The notes under the pieces: model-generated | Seen by the model: only the letters and a program-made list of their open reading frames with translations | What the model was told of the DNA's origin: nothing | Databases searched by the model: none | Position numbers and translations under genes: made by a program | Shown here: in pieces, positions 36,501 to 48,655 of the stretch | How the letters are laid out: every line of letters starts with the position of its first letter | Position numbering within the stretch: position 1 is the stretch's first letter | From: Coturnix japonica | Taxonomy: Eukaryota; Chordata; Aves; Galliformes; Phasianidae | DNA length: 64,000 bases | Assembly: GCF_001577835.2 (NCBI RefSeq) | Contig: NC_029536.1 | Span: forward strand, 2,108,001-2,172,000 | Reading direction: 5' to 3'

Positions 36501-38949
36501 TATGTGGGTGATTAGGACTTGCATTTGTTCTTTGTAGCAGAAATATTTACCTTCATTTTACTAGGAAGCAAAACATGTGCTTTTTGGTATGGAATAGATA
36601 AGGCAGCCAAAAGGAGTAATGAGTGCTTATATCCTGAATTAACTGGAAATCAAGTGTATTTCTTAGTGCTTTGTTTTAACATCTGTATTTTGTAGAGTTT
36701 ACCACTCAATAATTCAAATATTTAGGCTGAAATACGGGACGCTGTTTGAGTATTCCTTGGAAGCTGAGACATGAAGTAGCTGGTTCATAGGTCATCCTTG
36801 TTTAAACAGTTATTAATAGACAACGATATATTTTAAAACCTGCGAATAGGTTAAACATGTGTTTTTAATCTTCTTATATTTCTAGCACAGGAAGTTTTGG
36901 ATAACCTGAAGGATCGGTGGTACCAAGCTGACAACCCACCTCCCGATATGTTATTGAACGAAGAAGAGTTCTTATCCTTTCTTCATCCAGAGCACAGCAG
37001 GGGAATGCTGAAGTTTATGGTCAAAGAAATCATCCGAGATTTGGGTACACCATTTTAACAGATGTTTTCTTGGGAGGTGTTTTTAGGTCCCTGTAGTGTT
37101 GTGGCTCAGTCTGGAGTTTTGGAATGTCTTGTTTAATCCTATATGTATGTACACTGTTAGCATAACTCCACAGAGATGCCAGCATCTGTATTATTCAAGA
37201 CTAGATTTAACCTCTTTTTGTTAAAGAGCAGCATAACATTGTACATTACTAAGGTTTTCTGTGTGCTTCTTACAGAGCAGCTCAGCTGAAACCACTTCAC
37301 ACTCAAAGGCTGCTGCTTTTTAGGGTCTCTAGCAATAGGAGACAGCATCTGATGAATATGAAAATATTCTGATGTGAATGGTCGGTGAGGAAGGCAATAC
37401 TTGCTTTGTGTTTCTGCAGCATAGCAACCATGTAAGAATTGTGATATACAGTGCTGGAAATGGAAGTATATTGTTGAGCTTTTCACTGATATTTCTACTA
37501 ATATTTTTCCTATGGAGTCAATAGTTAGCATGCTTGGAAAAGAAAATAATGAAGAGAGTAAGTGAACTCCTACTTAGTGAGTAGTTGATTTAATAAAGAT
37601 GGAGTTCTACTTGAATTCTGATGGGAGGGTGGATACAGCTGTCAAACACTTATGCTGCAACAGATTAATTAAAAATAACTAAATAAAAATGAATAGCAGC
37701 TGTAGAATCAATCCCCAGCCTTGCCAGCTGGTGTATCTTTCAGACATGGTTGAGTACTTTGTTTTTTTGCATACTGACAGGTTCTAAAACACTGTGTGGG
37801 TGCCATAATAAACCCTTCTGCTAACCAGAGGTATAAGCAGTAGCCAGTTCTTTTGTGGCACAGTCAGGATTGTGGAAACACAATCCAGCTGTACTAGTGA
37901 CACCTCTAATGTGAAGGAATATCTCATTTCTAATGGACATTAAACAAGTAAGTTTCAGTTACTGTGTATTTCTGTTGTAGATCAAGATGGAGATAAGAAA
38001 CTTACCCTTTCAGAGTTCATTTCGTTACCTGTTGGTACTGTAGAGAACCAGCAAGCTCAAGACATTGATGATGATTGGGTAAAAGACAGAAGGAAGGAAT
38101 TTGAGGAGGTCATTGATGCTAACCATGATGGTATTGTCACAATGGAAGAGCTGGAGGTAAGTCTCTCAAAAACAGTTCTAGTGTTCTTAAAATCAAGAGG
38201 TGTTCTTTAAATATAGGATCGAGGCTGCCTTAGAGATCTTGAAGTCCAGAAATATTTGAATTAGCAGTCTGCCAAATCTTGGACTGTAGCACTGTTCCGT
38301 GGTGCTCAGAAGGAAGCATGTTGTAATGCTTTTTCCTGGAGGAGGAGGACCTTTTCCTAGCATTGCTCTTATTAATAGGTATGGTTTTAGGGTTTGTTTT
38401 CTCTGTAATGTAGATGCTTGCATGGATATGTAGTGCATGAAAACAAGCCACGGATTTCATTTAGTGGGACAGTGAGTCATACTTGCAGAACAAGTAACTG
38501 GCAATGTGTTCATTTAAAAAAAAAGAAAGCAAAAAAACTTGTATCAAATGAAGCAGCCCTGGGGCCTTGTAGACTAGAGAACAGCAGAGATCTCGTGTCT
38601 TTCCGAGTGTTTTTTTTACTTTAAAATGAAGTTTTAAGTGTGGATTCTAGTTCATGACCTCTTCAGACTCATATGCGGACGTAGGGATTCTTTCCAAATA
38701 ATTCTGTCCACTGAAGAATCTACCAGAATGTGCATGTGCTTGTAGTGATTGCTGATGATTTTCTTGTTCTAGGAATATATGGATCCTATGAATGAATACA
38801 ATGCCCTAAACGAAGCAAAGCAAATGATAGCGGTTGCAGACGAGAATCAAAACCATCACTTAGAGCTGGAGGAGATCCTGAAATACAGCGAATACTTCAC
38901 AGGCAGCAAACTTATGGACTATGCACGGAATGTCCATGAGGAGTTCTGA
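30542..38949 (+). CDS. SDF4: Stromal cell-derived factor 4 / Cab45, Golgi-lumen EF-hand protein
   Basis: Six coding exons give 356 residues (human 362): 30,542-30,849, 34,157-34,293, 34,494-34,607, 36,886-37,044, 37,981-38,156 and 38,773-38,949. The first exon opens at a 30,500/30,501 acceptor, so exon 1 is non-coding. Cab45 is a CREC-family calcium-binding protein of the trans-Golgi lumen that sorts secretory cargo. A signal peptide ends near '[10 protein letters not shown]' (residue 29). EF-hand loops are at 105-116, 144-155, about 202-213 (degenerate), 240-251, 285-296 and 321-332. '[13 protein letters not shown]', 'HPEHSRGM' and the C-terminal HEEF are shared with the human protein. The start is one of two adjacent ATGs with A at -3. 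Introns are 3,307, 200, 2,278, 936 and 616 bp; the first holds a CR1 fragment, and I see nothing else in them. All junctions are GT-AG with frame kept. Confidence 0.96.
31704..31786 (+). mobile_element. Degraded CR1 LINE 3'-end fragment in an SDF4 intron
   Basis: 'gagcaacctgatctagtg' is the CR1 ORF2 C-terminal block. It is followed by 'cctatagcagcagggttgga' and 'tctgggtgatttt', a decayed form of the 3' UTR. It sits in the large intron after the first SDF4 coding exon, in the sense orientation. Confidence 0.65.
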
Positions 38950-39309
38950 CCTCGCTCGCTTTTCCAGAGCTCTGAAGCACTTTCCTGCTTTTGAAAAACA
39001 AAACAGAAAAAATTCAACACTCACAAAGTTTCCTTGCTGCTATCTGTGTTATATGCATACTGTGTTGTACTAAAAAAACCTTCCGTCCGTATAGAAGATC
39101 TACAGCTTTGTTGCCTTTGGTATGTAAAATTGAAAACCAAGTCCAAAAATAATGAGGCAGGTACTGGACCACATGAGTTCACCCTGTTTTATGCAGTAAA
39201 TCCAGCTGAAGTTCCAGCTGCTTTTGGCTTAATTACATTTGATGGAGGCATCTTAAATATTTAACATTCTTTGTTGCCCCTCCTAGCTGCTGACCCATGG
39301 GAAATCACC

Positions 39310-39315
39310 AATAAA
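39310..39315 (+). terminator. SDF4 poly(A) signal
   Basis: Canonical AATAAA 361 bp after the SDF4 stop codon, followed by a G/T-rich stretch ('gacgttggcttttgt'). This fits a short 3' UTR ending near 39,335. A second hexamer, ATTAAA at 40,602-40,607, could serve a longer form. Confidence 0.65.
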
Positions 39316-39335
39316 CACTGAAAGACGTTGGCTTT

Positions 39336-42035
39336 TGTAAAGGGGACTATGGTTCAGATAAATGTTCTAACCTCATGAGGGTATCCATTCATAGACTGAT
39401 TGGGAATACGGTTTCACTCAGCAAATCATCCCTTTGTATTTTGTTTATGGTCAAATCAATTTCAAAGTTTTGTGGGTTTCTTTCATGAAGAAGATCAGTA
39501 AATTGTATCAGGATGCTGCTGCCTGGGCTGTTGTTGCTGTGTGTGTATTTTTTTTCCAGTCACGCTCAGTTCTTTTCTTACTGTTCATTGATATGTGTGG
39601 TCAATACACATGTAATGATATCTGTACTCAGTATCAATGGGTTACTTGCTTATTGTCATTGTTTATGTCTTGAGATTCAGTTCTTACTGGATTTGACTTC
39701 ACTTAAACACTGTTGCTGATTAGTTAGTTCCAGCAAATGCTGTTCTCATCGTGAGTTTCCAGTAACTGTTGCAGGTATTCATGAGTCAGGAGAAAAGATG
39801 AGAGCCATATTCCTGAGATTCCTCGTTCATCTGTGGTAATCCAGTATGTTTTTCAAGGCATTTTAACCTAGCTATGCATTGCTGAGAATTTAATCCAGGT
39901 TCTGCAGCCATAACAGAACTTAAAGAGCTATGAAAAATGCTCACTTAAAATGCTTGAGAAGCTCTTCTGTACCTACTTAAAAAGAAAACTTGTGCCAGGT
40001 TATTTTTGTGTGCATTCCAGAGGTTGCACAAGGCAAAGGGCTTCACCTAGTTGTGAAGTGAACTTAAAAGTGATCGTTGAGACTGGTGTAGATACTTGTT
40101 TTTGTCCAAATTAGCGATGCCCACATACGTTAAGGTTGGGAGAAATACATTCTTTGCTTCTGAATTGCTTTTGACAGAGCAAAGTGCAGTCAGCACTAGG
40201 AAAGTTCTTTTATCAGTCTGTTTTTTGGGTAATCCCTGACAGTCTCATGCGACACAAAGGTCATACCCACTACTGTCTATACTTAAAGTATTTTTACGCT
40301 GGTTTCACCTTTACTGTAAAAGCCCTCTTTCTGAGGGGTTGTCTGAAAAATCCCAATAAGATGTTATATTTGATTAAATTTATTCTCTTAATATAATGTA
40401 AATATAAGTATTGCTGTCTTTCTGTTTCGTATTCCCTACTTTTTTTGGTTTGTTTTTTGTTAAATGGCTTGTTTCAGAGTCTTTATATACATATCTCATT
40501 TTGTATTGAGTTTTTTTTCTTTGTGGTTTGGAAATGCTCTGGTTTTAGGTTTCTCAATGAATGGGAAGAATTGAAACCCATCAGAGGAGAATTTCATTTG
40601 TATTAAAGCATCCTTAATGAGAATGTGAGTGCTTCATTGCTGATGTAACATTTTAGGGCTTTTCAGTTTAAATGTAGGTAGCAGACTCTTAACCATCCCT
40701 TGCTTCTGAACATGATGAGTTTGCATTTTCAGTTTCTTACTGGAAAAAAAAAGAAGTCTTAATATTGCTGGGGGAATAACTGAGTCATGAGGCATAAAGC
40801 CACTAAGGTGTCACTAAGTGCAATATTACATGAGAAGGAGGTTTGGGTATCTTGTGCGTGCAGATTGCGTGTGAAGGTGGTTAAGTTCAGCTGCTTTACT
40901 TTCCCTCTCAGCTCTGCTTCCTTTTGGAAGGGTTGGCTTTCAGGTGTAAGTTCTTTTCCACAGCTGATTGTTTTCTGGAATGCTGGGATAACAGGAGAAG
41001 TAGAAAAGTACCCTTTTGCCTTAGTATTCTGTCTTCCCTGCTACATGTAAGCAGTCACAGAAGGGATATTGCTGTTCAGAGCTTTCTGGTTCTGCAGGTT
41101 AACTGGCAGTCCAAGTCTGTTCCAGTTAGTTCTTCCGTGTTTACATGTAGATGGACAATACATCCCCTTTAGGTGGTCTAGATGTGTTTTTAACTGCTGA
41201 AAATAAAATATCTGGTTACTGTGGAACGTCTCATTTATTTGGGCTTTATGTAGGAGTTGAAGTCTCTTGGCACGGGAAGACCCTTAAATTTGTGTTCTAT
41301 ATTAGTAGAATTCCAGTAATGAACATGAAAAATGAAAGCCATTAATTCTTAGTGTGATCACCTTGTTCTCTACTGTATGTCCTTCTGTAGGTGAGAGGTG
41401 GACTGCAGTGTCTGTGCTGTGTGGAACAAAACAGGCATCAAAGGCAGCTGATACGTGAATATCACATCCTTTGCTTTCACAGAGCACACCTCTACCAGAA
41501 AGATTTCCTTCCTTTGGAACAAATGGTAAAAGTGACATCAGCCTCTACTTTTGAGTCAGGAGCACACATACCTCTCTCCGATGGCAATACAGGGAGTGTG
41601 ATGTTACAAGTCCAGAAGTAAACTGTATATCTCACAGCTATTGCTAGCGTGGAGGATGATTCAGAGGTGGCTCTTCCTAAGCAGAGAAAGGTACTAACAA
41701 CATTGGTTTTTATGCAGGAGTAAGGAGTGAGTCTCTGTGTGCTGTTTCATTTTGCCTGTGGCACTGGTACGTAATGGTTTTTTGGTGTTGCCTCTATTGC
41801 TTTAACTTTGCAATAACAAGGAGCATCTCTTCTAGTTCTCCTAATGTTGAAACTTTGCTTTAGCAGTTGGCAGAGCGATGCGTACCTGATTAGAAGCACT
41901 CTCTTTTAAGACTATGCAATAGCCTTCTTGTAATACTACTTAGCATGCTGTCTTTCTGCCTTTGAATACAGTTCTGAACTATTTGAGTTGGGCTTGCCAG
42001 GGGGTGGGAAGTAAAGCGAGGGCGTGGAACACATT
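39336..42035. other. Intergenic region between SDF4 and TNFRSF4
   Basis: About 2.7 kb with no supported exon. It may include an extended SDF4 3' UTR (ATTAAA at 40,602) and TNFRSF4 upstream control sequence. No repeats are recognised. Confidence 0.5.
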
Positions 42036-42046
42036 GGGAATTTCCC
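42036..42046. promoter_or_regulatory. Palindromic kappa-B (NF-kB) site upstream of TNFRSF4
   Basis: GGGAATTTCCC is a perfect palindromic match to the kappa-B consensus GGGRNWYYCC. It lies 112 bp before the TNFRSF4 start codon. NF-kB induction after T-cell activation is known for this receptor class, so the position is functionally reasonable; binding is inferred. Confidence 0.7.
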
Positions 42047-42157
42047 AGCAGCTGACATAAGAATTTGTTCTGATTGCCAGTAGTTTACAATCTGCTCCTC
42101 CAAGAGTTTGCTGCTGACAGAACAGAGTTTCCTTTCCTAGGGCTGTAGAGTTACATC

Positions 42158-45100
42158 ATGACGGCTGTAGGTTTTTACTTGCGTTTTTCTACTGTTTTGT
42201 TTTTGCTGCTTGTGGTCACTTCGACCCATTGCTTGGGTTTGAAATGCAAAGAACATGAATATCCTTTTGGTTCAAAATGCTGCAAGGATTGTGCACCTGG
42301 TAAGTAACCCTCACTGTATATTGATTGTACTTGTTTGATAGGATATCAGTCAGTTAATAACTTGTGAGTGGTAGAAAATGTGAAGATTTTCATCAAGACA
42401 TTTGGAAGTATAACAAAAAAAATCATATGAGGATTTTTTTCCTCATTTTAAAGGGGCAGGTTATCTTGTAACTTATTGGACTTATATATCTAGGAGTGCG
42501 ACATTTCTGTGGCTCAGTTTCCCTTTGTGCTGGTGCTGCATTTTCACTGTGTTACCTGAGAAAAGATGGGAGGAATTGTTACCTATGAAAGAGGATTTCA
42601 ACCCAGAAATCCTGAATAATGACCAAAAAAACCCCTTAGGTTATTCTCTTGCTATAGATGTTTTTTAAGCTTTCTTTCCTAGCATGGCTTATTGGTGTTT
42701 TTCAGGTAAACTATTAAAAATCAAAGTATCTTAAATGATAGGTGCCCAACTTGCTTTTCTTGTTAGTCTGTGAGGAAATTCTTCAAAGGCGCTTTCTCTT
42801 TCCGTAACTGTCTGCTACATGAAATCAGTACTATGCAGTCTGTCACAGTAGAAATTGAACACGGCGTTGTCTTCAGAGATGCCAGTTGTGATAAGTTTGC
42901 ATTTGATATGAAACCTTAAACTTGAGGCAGTCTGCGAGAATATGGATTAGTTTAAGCATTTAACTTCAACTATAAGACTCCTGGTCATTAAAGCCATTCA
43001 TGGTTCCTGCTGCCTGTGCTGTATGAAGATAAGCTAGTGAGATAGAGGGATTTTTGTTTCATGCTCTGAATTTGGTCGTTAATCCGCTGTTTCATTTTGT
43101 GCAAGCAGTTTTGCTTGCTATCCTTGGCATCCCATTGCATAAATCTGATCTTCTGTGATTGTGCTTTGATATGATACTGCTTAATATCTTTAAGGGGCAA
43201 GTGTTCAGAGCTTGGTTATAAATGCAGTGTGTAATGCACCTATGCTCCTTGGAGCTGCAAGAAATGCCTGCCTTCCATCTTGTTCTGTCTCTGTATGAAG
43301 CGGAGCTAGTAAGATATTTGCTACTGCTGCTAATACAGATGAAAATTAAAATACAGCCCTGTTAATTCATGCCTAATGAATGGGCTTTAAGAATGCCAGC
43401 TTGGAGTTGAATTGCATGAAGTATCTCATAGCTAAACTGTATGAAGAAGTGGTCTGGAGAAGTGGTGCTTCAAATGCACTGGGAGACTCATTTGGGATCT
43501 CAACTCTTTGCAAGTTGCCAAGCCCCTACTAGCCTGTTTTCACTGCTTAATTTAAGCTGACGCTATAGAGCAGCTATTTTAGGGATGCTGGCATGTGTAA
43601 ATCTGTTAAATATTTCAGCTAGAGTTGTAAGTGAAACTGTGACTTCCTGGACAGTTTGTTCCAGTGCGTGATAATGAAGAAGATTTCCTTCTTATAACAA
43701 TCAGTTCCTCCTTCTGTGTATTTTAGGTGAAAGAATGAGAAACCGCTGCACAGCGACAACAGACACAGTTTGTGCCCCCTGTCAAGACAATTACTTCAAT
43801 GCTGAGCACAATCACAACTTCTGCATGAGTTGTACAGTCTGCAACACTAGTAAGTCAGTTGCATTGAGGTCAGTTCTGGCTATGAATCTGGGAGGGAGCC
43901 GGTCTTCATGTGCTTTCTCATCTTTTCGAGCTCCCCAAAGGCTGGTAGGCCCAAAGTACTGATTAATTGATGCTTTCTGTTTTCCTTCTTTATTCTGCTG
44001 TTTCTAGAGAAGGGAAGCGTGGAAGTGAAGAAGTGTGAGAAGACCTCTGACAGAATTTGCAAGTGCCTTCCTGGTTACATGCCAGATGTCAGATATACGC
44101 TGGGAAGTGGTAAGTTAGGGCTGTATGAACTCTCTGACTTCTTGCCTCCACTTCAGATGTTGCTATTTCTAGTACAAGAGCTGTCATCATTTGTTTAATT
44201 GGTATCTCTAAGCAAGTATTGTAACAGGGCAGTTGTGCAAACTGCTGCTCTGTAATTTCAGCTGTCAGAAATTGTAATGCTCTGCCCATTAATATCCATA
44301 ATTAGCCCGTAGAGAAAACAGAAATCATTGTGAGTTGCAGACTAAAATGAACCTCTGAGCATGTTGTGTTACTTCTGTCCCAAGGTAAGTTACTGTTTCT
44401 GTAGGCTGTGGGTTTTGTTGTATCTGTTCTAGAAGCTGTTAGTGTAACTATCGCAGAGCTGCCATGCAGATACATTGCGAAACCAGCTTAAATTCTGCTT
44501 TTTTCTTTCAGTGTGCTTGGTGTGTCCTGAAGGGTTTTATTCCACAGGAGGAAATGAAAGCTGTCGGCCTTGGACCAAGTGCGTATCGCTCATACCAACA
44601 CATTCAGAACAGTGGTTTGAGTTTTACTCTGTAGTGATTAATGCCCAAGTCATGATCTGTACAATAAACCAGCAGGGCATACAGTAAAACTATGTTGCTG
44701 GTCTTGAGTGGTCTGTGCACTGACTTGAGGCATCCTTCTGCCCCTTCTTCTTCTTCACGTGGAGCACCAATGTATGCAGTTCCTTTTTTAAAGGTCTAGA
44801 GATATCTGTAACAAAAAGTTCCCTTTCTAAATGCTGCTGTGCTTCAAGGCTGCTCTGTGCACAGACAGTAAGTAGAGCAGAACTTCATTTTTTCCAGTAA
44901 TAGCTTTTGATTAACTTAATTCTTATTTACATATCTGTAGAACCTAGAAACGGTGAAGCCCAAGTTTGCATTGATATAACAAGGTTCACAGTTTTTCATT
45001 CACTTGTTCCACGGAGGTGGCTTATAAAGTCTTTACTGTAAGTACTTGAAAAACTAAGTAACGTATTTTACATCTCTAGCTGCAGTGCTATTGGGAAAAA

Positions 45101-46610
45101 GACTCTTCGAGCAGGGACGAAATCAGATAATGCTGTTTGCAGCGACAATGTGACACAACCAGCTACCTCTCAAAGTGCAACACCTACTTTGCATCTTTCC
45201 ACCAACTACTACAGGAATAATACATCGACTGCAGCGCCTTCACCCACCAAACCCAGCGTGAACCCTTTTGTTGTTTGCCCGGATGCGAACAGCCCCACAG
45301 GCACTAACTGGGGTAAGGAGAGGGAATGACCAAGCCTAGTCACTCTGAGAGCTGATTGAGAATGTTTACTTGAAGCTGATTTCATCAGAAATCAGTCTTT
45401 CTCAGAACACTTATCTGTATTCTACACAGTCTTTAAGCAAGGCCTGCACAGGATTCCAGTCTATCTGCTAGTTTTCTTTATATGTGGGACTTATGGTCTT
45501 TGTGGTCAGGGTTACTGATGGTCTAGCTGATTGCTTATGCGAGATCTGAAGTTCCAGGTTCCTTCTTTTGATGTTAGAAAGCTGTGGAAATTCCATCTAA
45601 AATCATAAGTCTTTGTTAATATTTTTTTCTTCTCTTTTGTTTTTCCAGGGTCTCTATCACTTATCCTGATTTGTCTAATACTGCTTATAGTGTCTGGAGT
45701 ATCCATTTTCATGTTGATTATCCAAGCGGCCAAGAGAGAGAACAAGAGGAGGCCTTGCAGGAATGACCATCAAAGTAAGTTACTCTTTAGGGAGGAAAAT
45801 ATATAGGAAAGAGAATAACCAGGGCCCCTTACTTGGACTTTGGTCATTCCCATCATAATGAAGTCTGCGTGGCTGAGAAGGGTAGCATCATCTGTGCTTA
45901 ATGGTCATGTTTAATCATCTTCTTCCTCCTGATATGCTGGAGGACATGGACCTTCATGTTGGTGTTGTTATAAAGCAGAGATTAGTTTTCTGTAATGTGC
46001 TGATGGAAATGGAGTGAAATTGTTCCTGTACAGCTTTTGATGTGAGTCCTTAGAGCGTTTACATCATTAACTATTTGACTTGATTTGTGTACTTCTTTCT
46101 CTCCCATTTTATCTCTCATATTCTTTCTTCCACTGTCCATACAAAAAAAAAAAAGCAACCCCAAAACAAACAACAAGAAAAAGAAAAACCAATCTGTGCA
46201 TGGAATTCTATTCAGAACAGTGAGGATCCAAAAGTAATCCTCTTTCAAGGAGTAGATTGCAAATTATTTTGCCTATGTGAAAGTGCATTTCCTTCACGTG
46301 ACCCTTGCAAACACAGGAATGTCTTGACTGAGAAGAACTGACCTCTATATTTGTAATTAAGTGGCAGTCTGGCTCTTTTGCCTTTTTCGTTTCATGGAGT
46401 AATGGTTAAAAAGTATATTTTCCTTGTTTCCTACACTTGTTCTTTGGACAGGCTGGAAGGACAACCACTGATCCACATGTCGCCCATAGGTGCCTACGCA
46501 TCCACTGCCTTGTACAGTATTTCTCTGTTTTCTGTCTTTCAGAAAGGAGCTTTCGAATTCCTATCCAGGAAGAACAAGTTGACTCCAATTCCAGTCTCAT
46601 AAAAAACTGA
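42158..46610 (+). CDS. TNFRSF4: TNF receptor superfamily member 4 (OX40, CD134)
   Basis: Seven coding exons give 286 residues (human 277): 42,158-42,299, 43,727-43,849, 44,008-44,109, 44,512-44,578, 45,080-45,312, 45,649-45,774 and 46,543-46,610. OX40 is a co-stimulatory receptor of activated T cells that signals through TRAF2/5. Visible parts are a signal peptide (1-25), cysteine-rich repeats from about C30 to C165, a Ser/Thr/Pro/Asn-rich stalk (166-222) with sequons at N168, N191 and N192, a transmembrane helix (about 224-247), and a short basic tail ending in 'SFRIPIQEEQVDS', the TRAF-binding box nearly as in human ('SFRTPIQEEQADA'). 'RPWTNC' (141-146) is also family-typical. Intron phases are 1,1,1,2,1,1. 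The ATG has A at -3. Introns of 1,427, 158, 402, 501, 336 and 768 bp show nothing else. TNFRSF18 follows 8 kb downstream on the same strand. Confidence 0.95.
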
Positions 46611-48655
46611 CTCCACATCATTTTACTGCATCCTGCATTTCTGAGCCAATCAATTGCAACAACAAACGTGACAGAACTTTCAGTTGGTGTATGTGTGGGT
46701 GTGTGTTAACTGCTCAATTCTACTTCAGTTCCTTTGGGTCTCTCTGAGTGGCCCTTAGGCATCATAGCTGTTCTTAGTGAGCCATGGTTCCTTTTCTTTA
46801 GATGGCTCCTACATGCAGTGTTGCTGTTGCTATGCCTGAGTTTATACAGTCCTTTCCGCATTTCTAACCAATTGTATATATGATGGAAGCCAATTGCCTT
46901 TGGAAGGCAGAAAGTCTTCATGAAGCAGTAAGAGATAATCGTCAAGCAGACTGACAAATGGAAGATCCAAAACTTGCTTTAATAACTAGACTTCTATCTT
47001 GTCCTGCAACTTTGAGATGCTATGCAGAGCACATCTCAGTGCAGCCCTTTTGAGTGTTTCAGACTAACTCCTAATGGAGTTCTTTGCCTTTTAGGTGGAG
47101 GGTCTCCACAATTGAACCTAATTGGCTTCCTCTGTGCTTCCATTTTTTCTTCCAGCTTTTTTGCTTCGCACTCAAAATGAGTGGTATATGTCATCTGTTC
47201 CTCCAGAGGCAGTTATCATAGCTGCCAATTCTGGTGGTGGGTTTTTTAATGACTGTTGAGAAATGGCTATTTAATGCCACTTCTTTCTTTTCTTCTTGTC
47301 TTTGAGGCAGACCCATTGAGAAGATGTCATGTTAAGTATTGAGCAGCGTCCCCATAGACCAATAAATAGAATTATTCATGACTTCCAAATAGCTCTGGAT
47401 CCCCAAGAACGTCTATAGAGATCCTCATATATATTAAAAGTAGAATGTGTATTTGCTGCCAGAAGGCAAAAGGAATGGTATCCTTTAGAATGTTATTATT
47501 GGAACTGTAGTCCCAAGTAGGGGGAAAGGCAGGGTACAACTTGCCCATGCTGAAGATTTCAGAAGTTGTTGTGAATAATTCACATTCTGTCTGTAAACTC
47601 TGCAGTCAGCATACTTTGTTTCCTCTTTGTGGATGTTCTGTTGTGCTGAACAAGCTGGTGTGGTTGTCCTTTACAAGGCTGCTTCAGTCAAGCTTGAACT
47701 TCGCTGCATTAAAACAGTTTAAGCTGCTTCTGTCAGATTTGATTGCTTGCTTCACGGGAATGTGGATGCAGGGAGAAACCCAGACAGCAGTTTGGATTTG
47801 GGGAAAACCTTTTTCTATGTTAGATTTAGTAGATGTACATGGACATGTTGAACTTCTGCTGGTGAATGGTAGCTTACTGATAGTAACTCCCTAGATGTTC
47901 ACTTCTGGATCAGAAGAGCTGAAGTTTCAACAGCGCTGTCCATATGGGCCTACAAGGGTTGCACTGTAGCAAAGTATGTATGTATGAAGGTGTATGAAGA
48001 CGATGTAATAGTGGATAGATGCATAAACTGTGCTTTGACTACTTGTATGGATGCTCACCTTCAACGTGCTGTCAGTGGAACTTCCATTCAGAACTGAAGA
48101 AACGTTCTTCAAGTGACCTGCATGCGATTGAAAGCAGGGCTGGTTGTTTGCCTGCATATTGTATGAAATGAATTATTACTTCTGTTGTGGCTTTTCTTTT
48201 CTTCACAAGTTAATCAGCATCTGTCTTGGGGAGAGCATTTTAGATAGCACACTGAAAATGTAGTGCCTGAGAGAGAACTGAGATGGTACTGTGGATAGCT
48301 TTAGTTGTAATTTAAATACCTCGGTGTAAAAGTTGAAGTGAGCTTGAAGTTTATGTAGTTCAGATGTATTTTTCACATCAAATACTCCTTAGTAGGTAAC
48401 TTGTTAGGTGTAATAGGTATTTTGTATATGTGGTATTAAAGCATATGACAAAGTATGCGGAAAGAAATGTATTCAAGAATACAACTGTTGGTTGAGAATC
48501 ATGTTTTTAAACATATGTTTTGTTATATGTTATACATATGGTGTACTTAACGGCTTCCTATTTTGAAGTGCATATACCATGTATGTAAATATTTGTATTA
48601 TATATGAAGCACAGCAGTGACTTCCTCAAATAAATTGTGGTGGTGGCAAGGTGCA
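46611..48655 (+). other. TNFRSF4 3' UTR
   Basis: About 2 kb of AT-rich, non-coding DNA follows the stop codon, with AUUUA-type pentamers toward its end. A possible early poly(A) signal is AATAAA at 47,361-47,366. The main one is probably at 48,629 (entered separately). No repeats or exons are seen. Confidence 0.55.
48629..48634 (+). terminator. TNFRSF4 poly(A) signal
   Basis: AATAAA followed within 10 bases by a strong G/T-rich element ('ttgtggtggtggc'), the usual CPSF/CstF pairing. Confidence 0.6.

Noticed and set aside
42480-42600. MIR-like sequence in the first TNFRSF4 intron
   Set aside because: Short blocks resemble MIR ('ctcagtttcc', 'gatgggaggaattgttacct'), but spacing and flanks do not fit well enough to call.
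44475-44687. Read-through of TNFRSF4 exon 4 into intron as a soluble receptor form
   Set aside because: The stop arises from intronic sequence after a normal GT donor; nothing shows that retention occurs.
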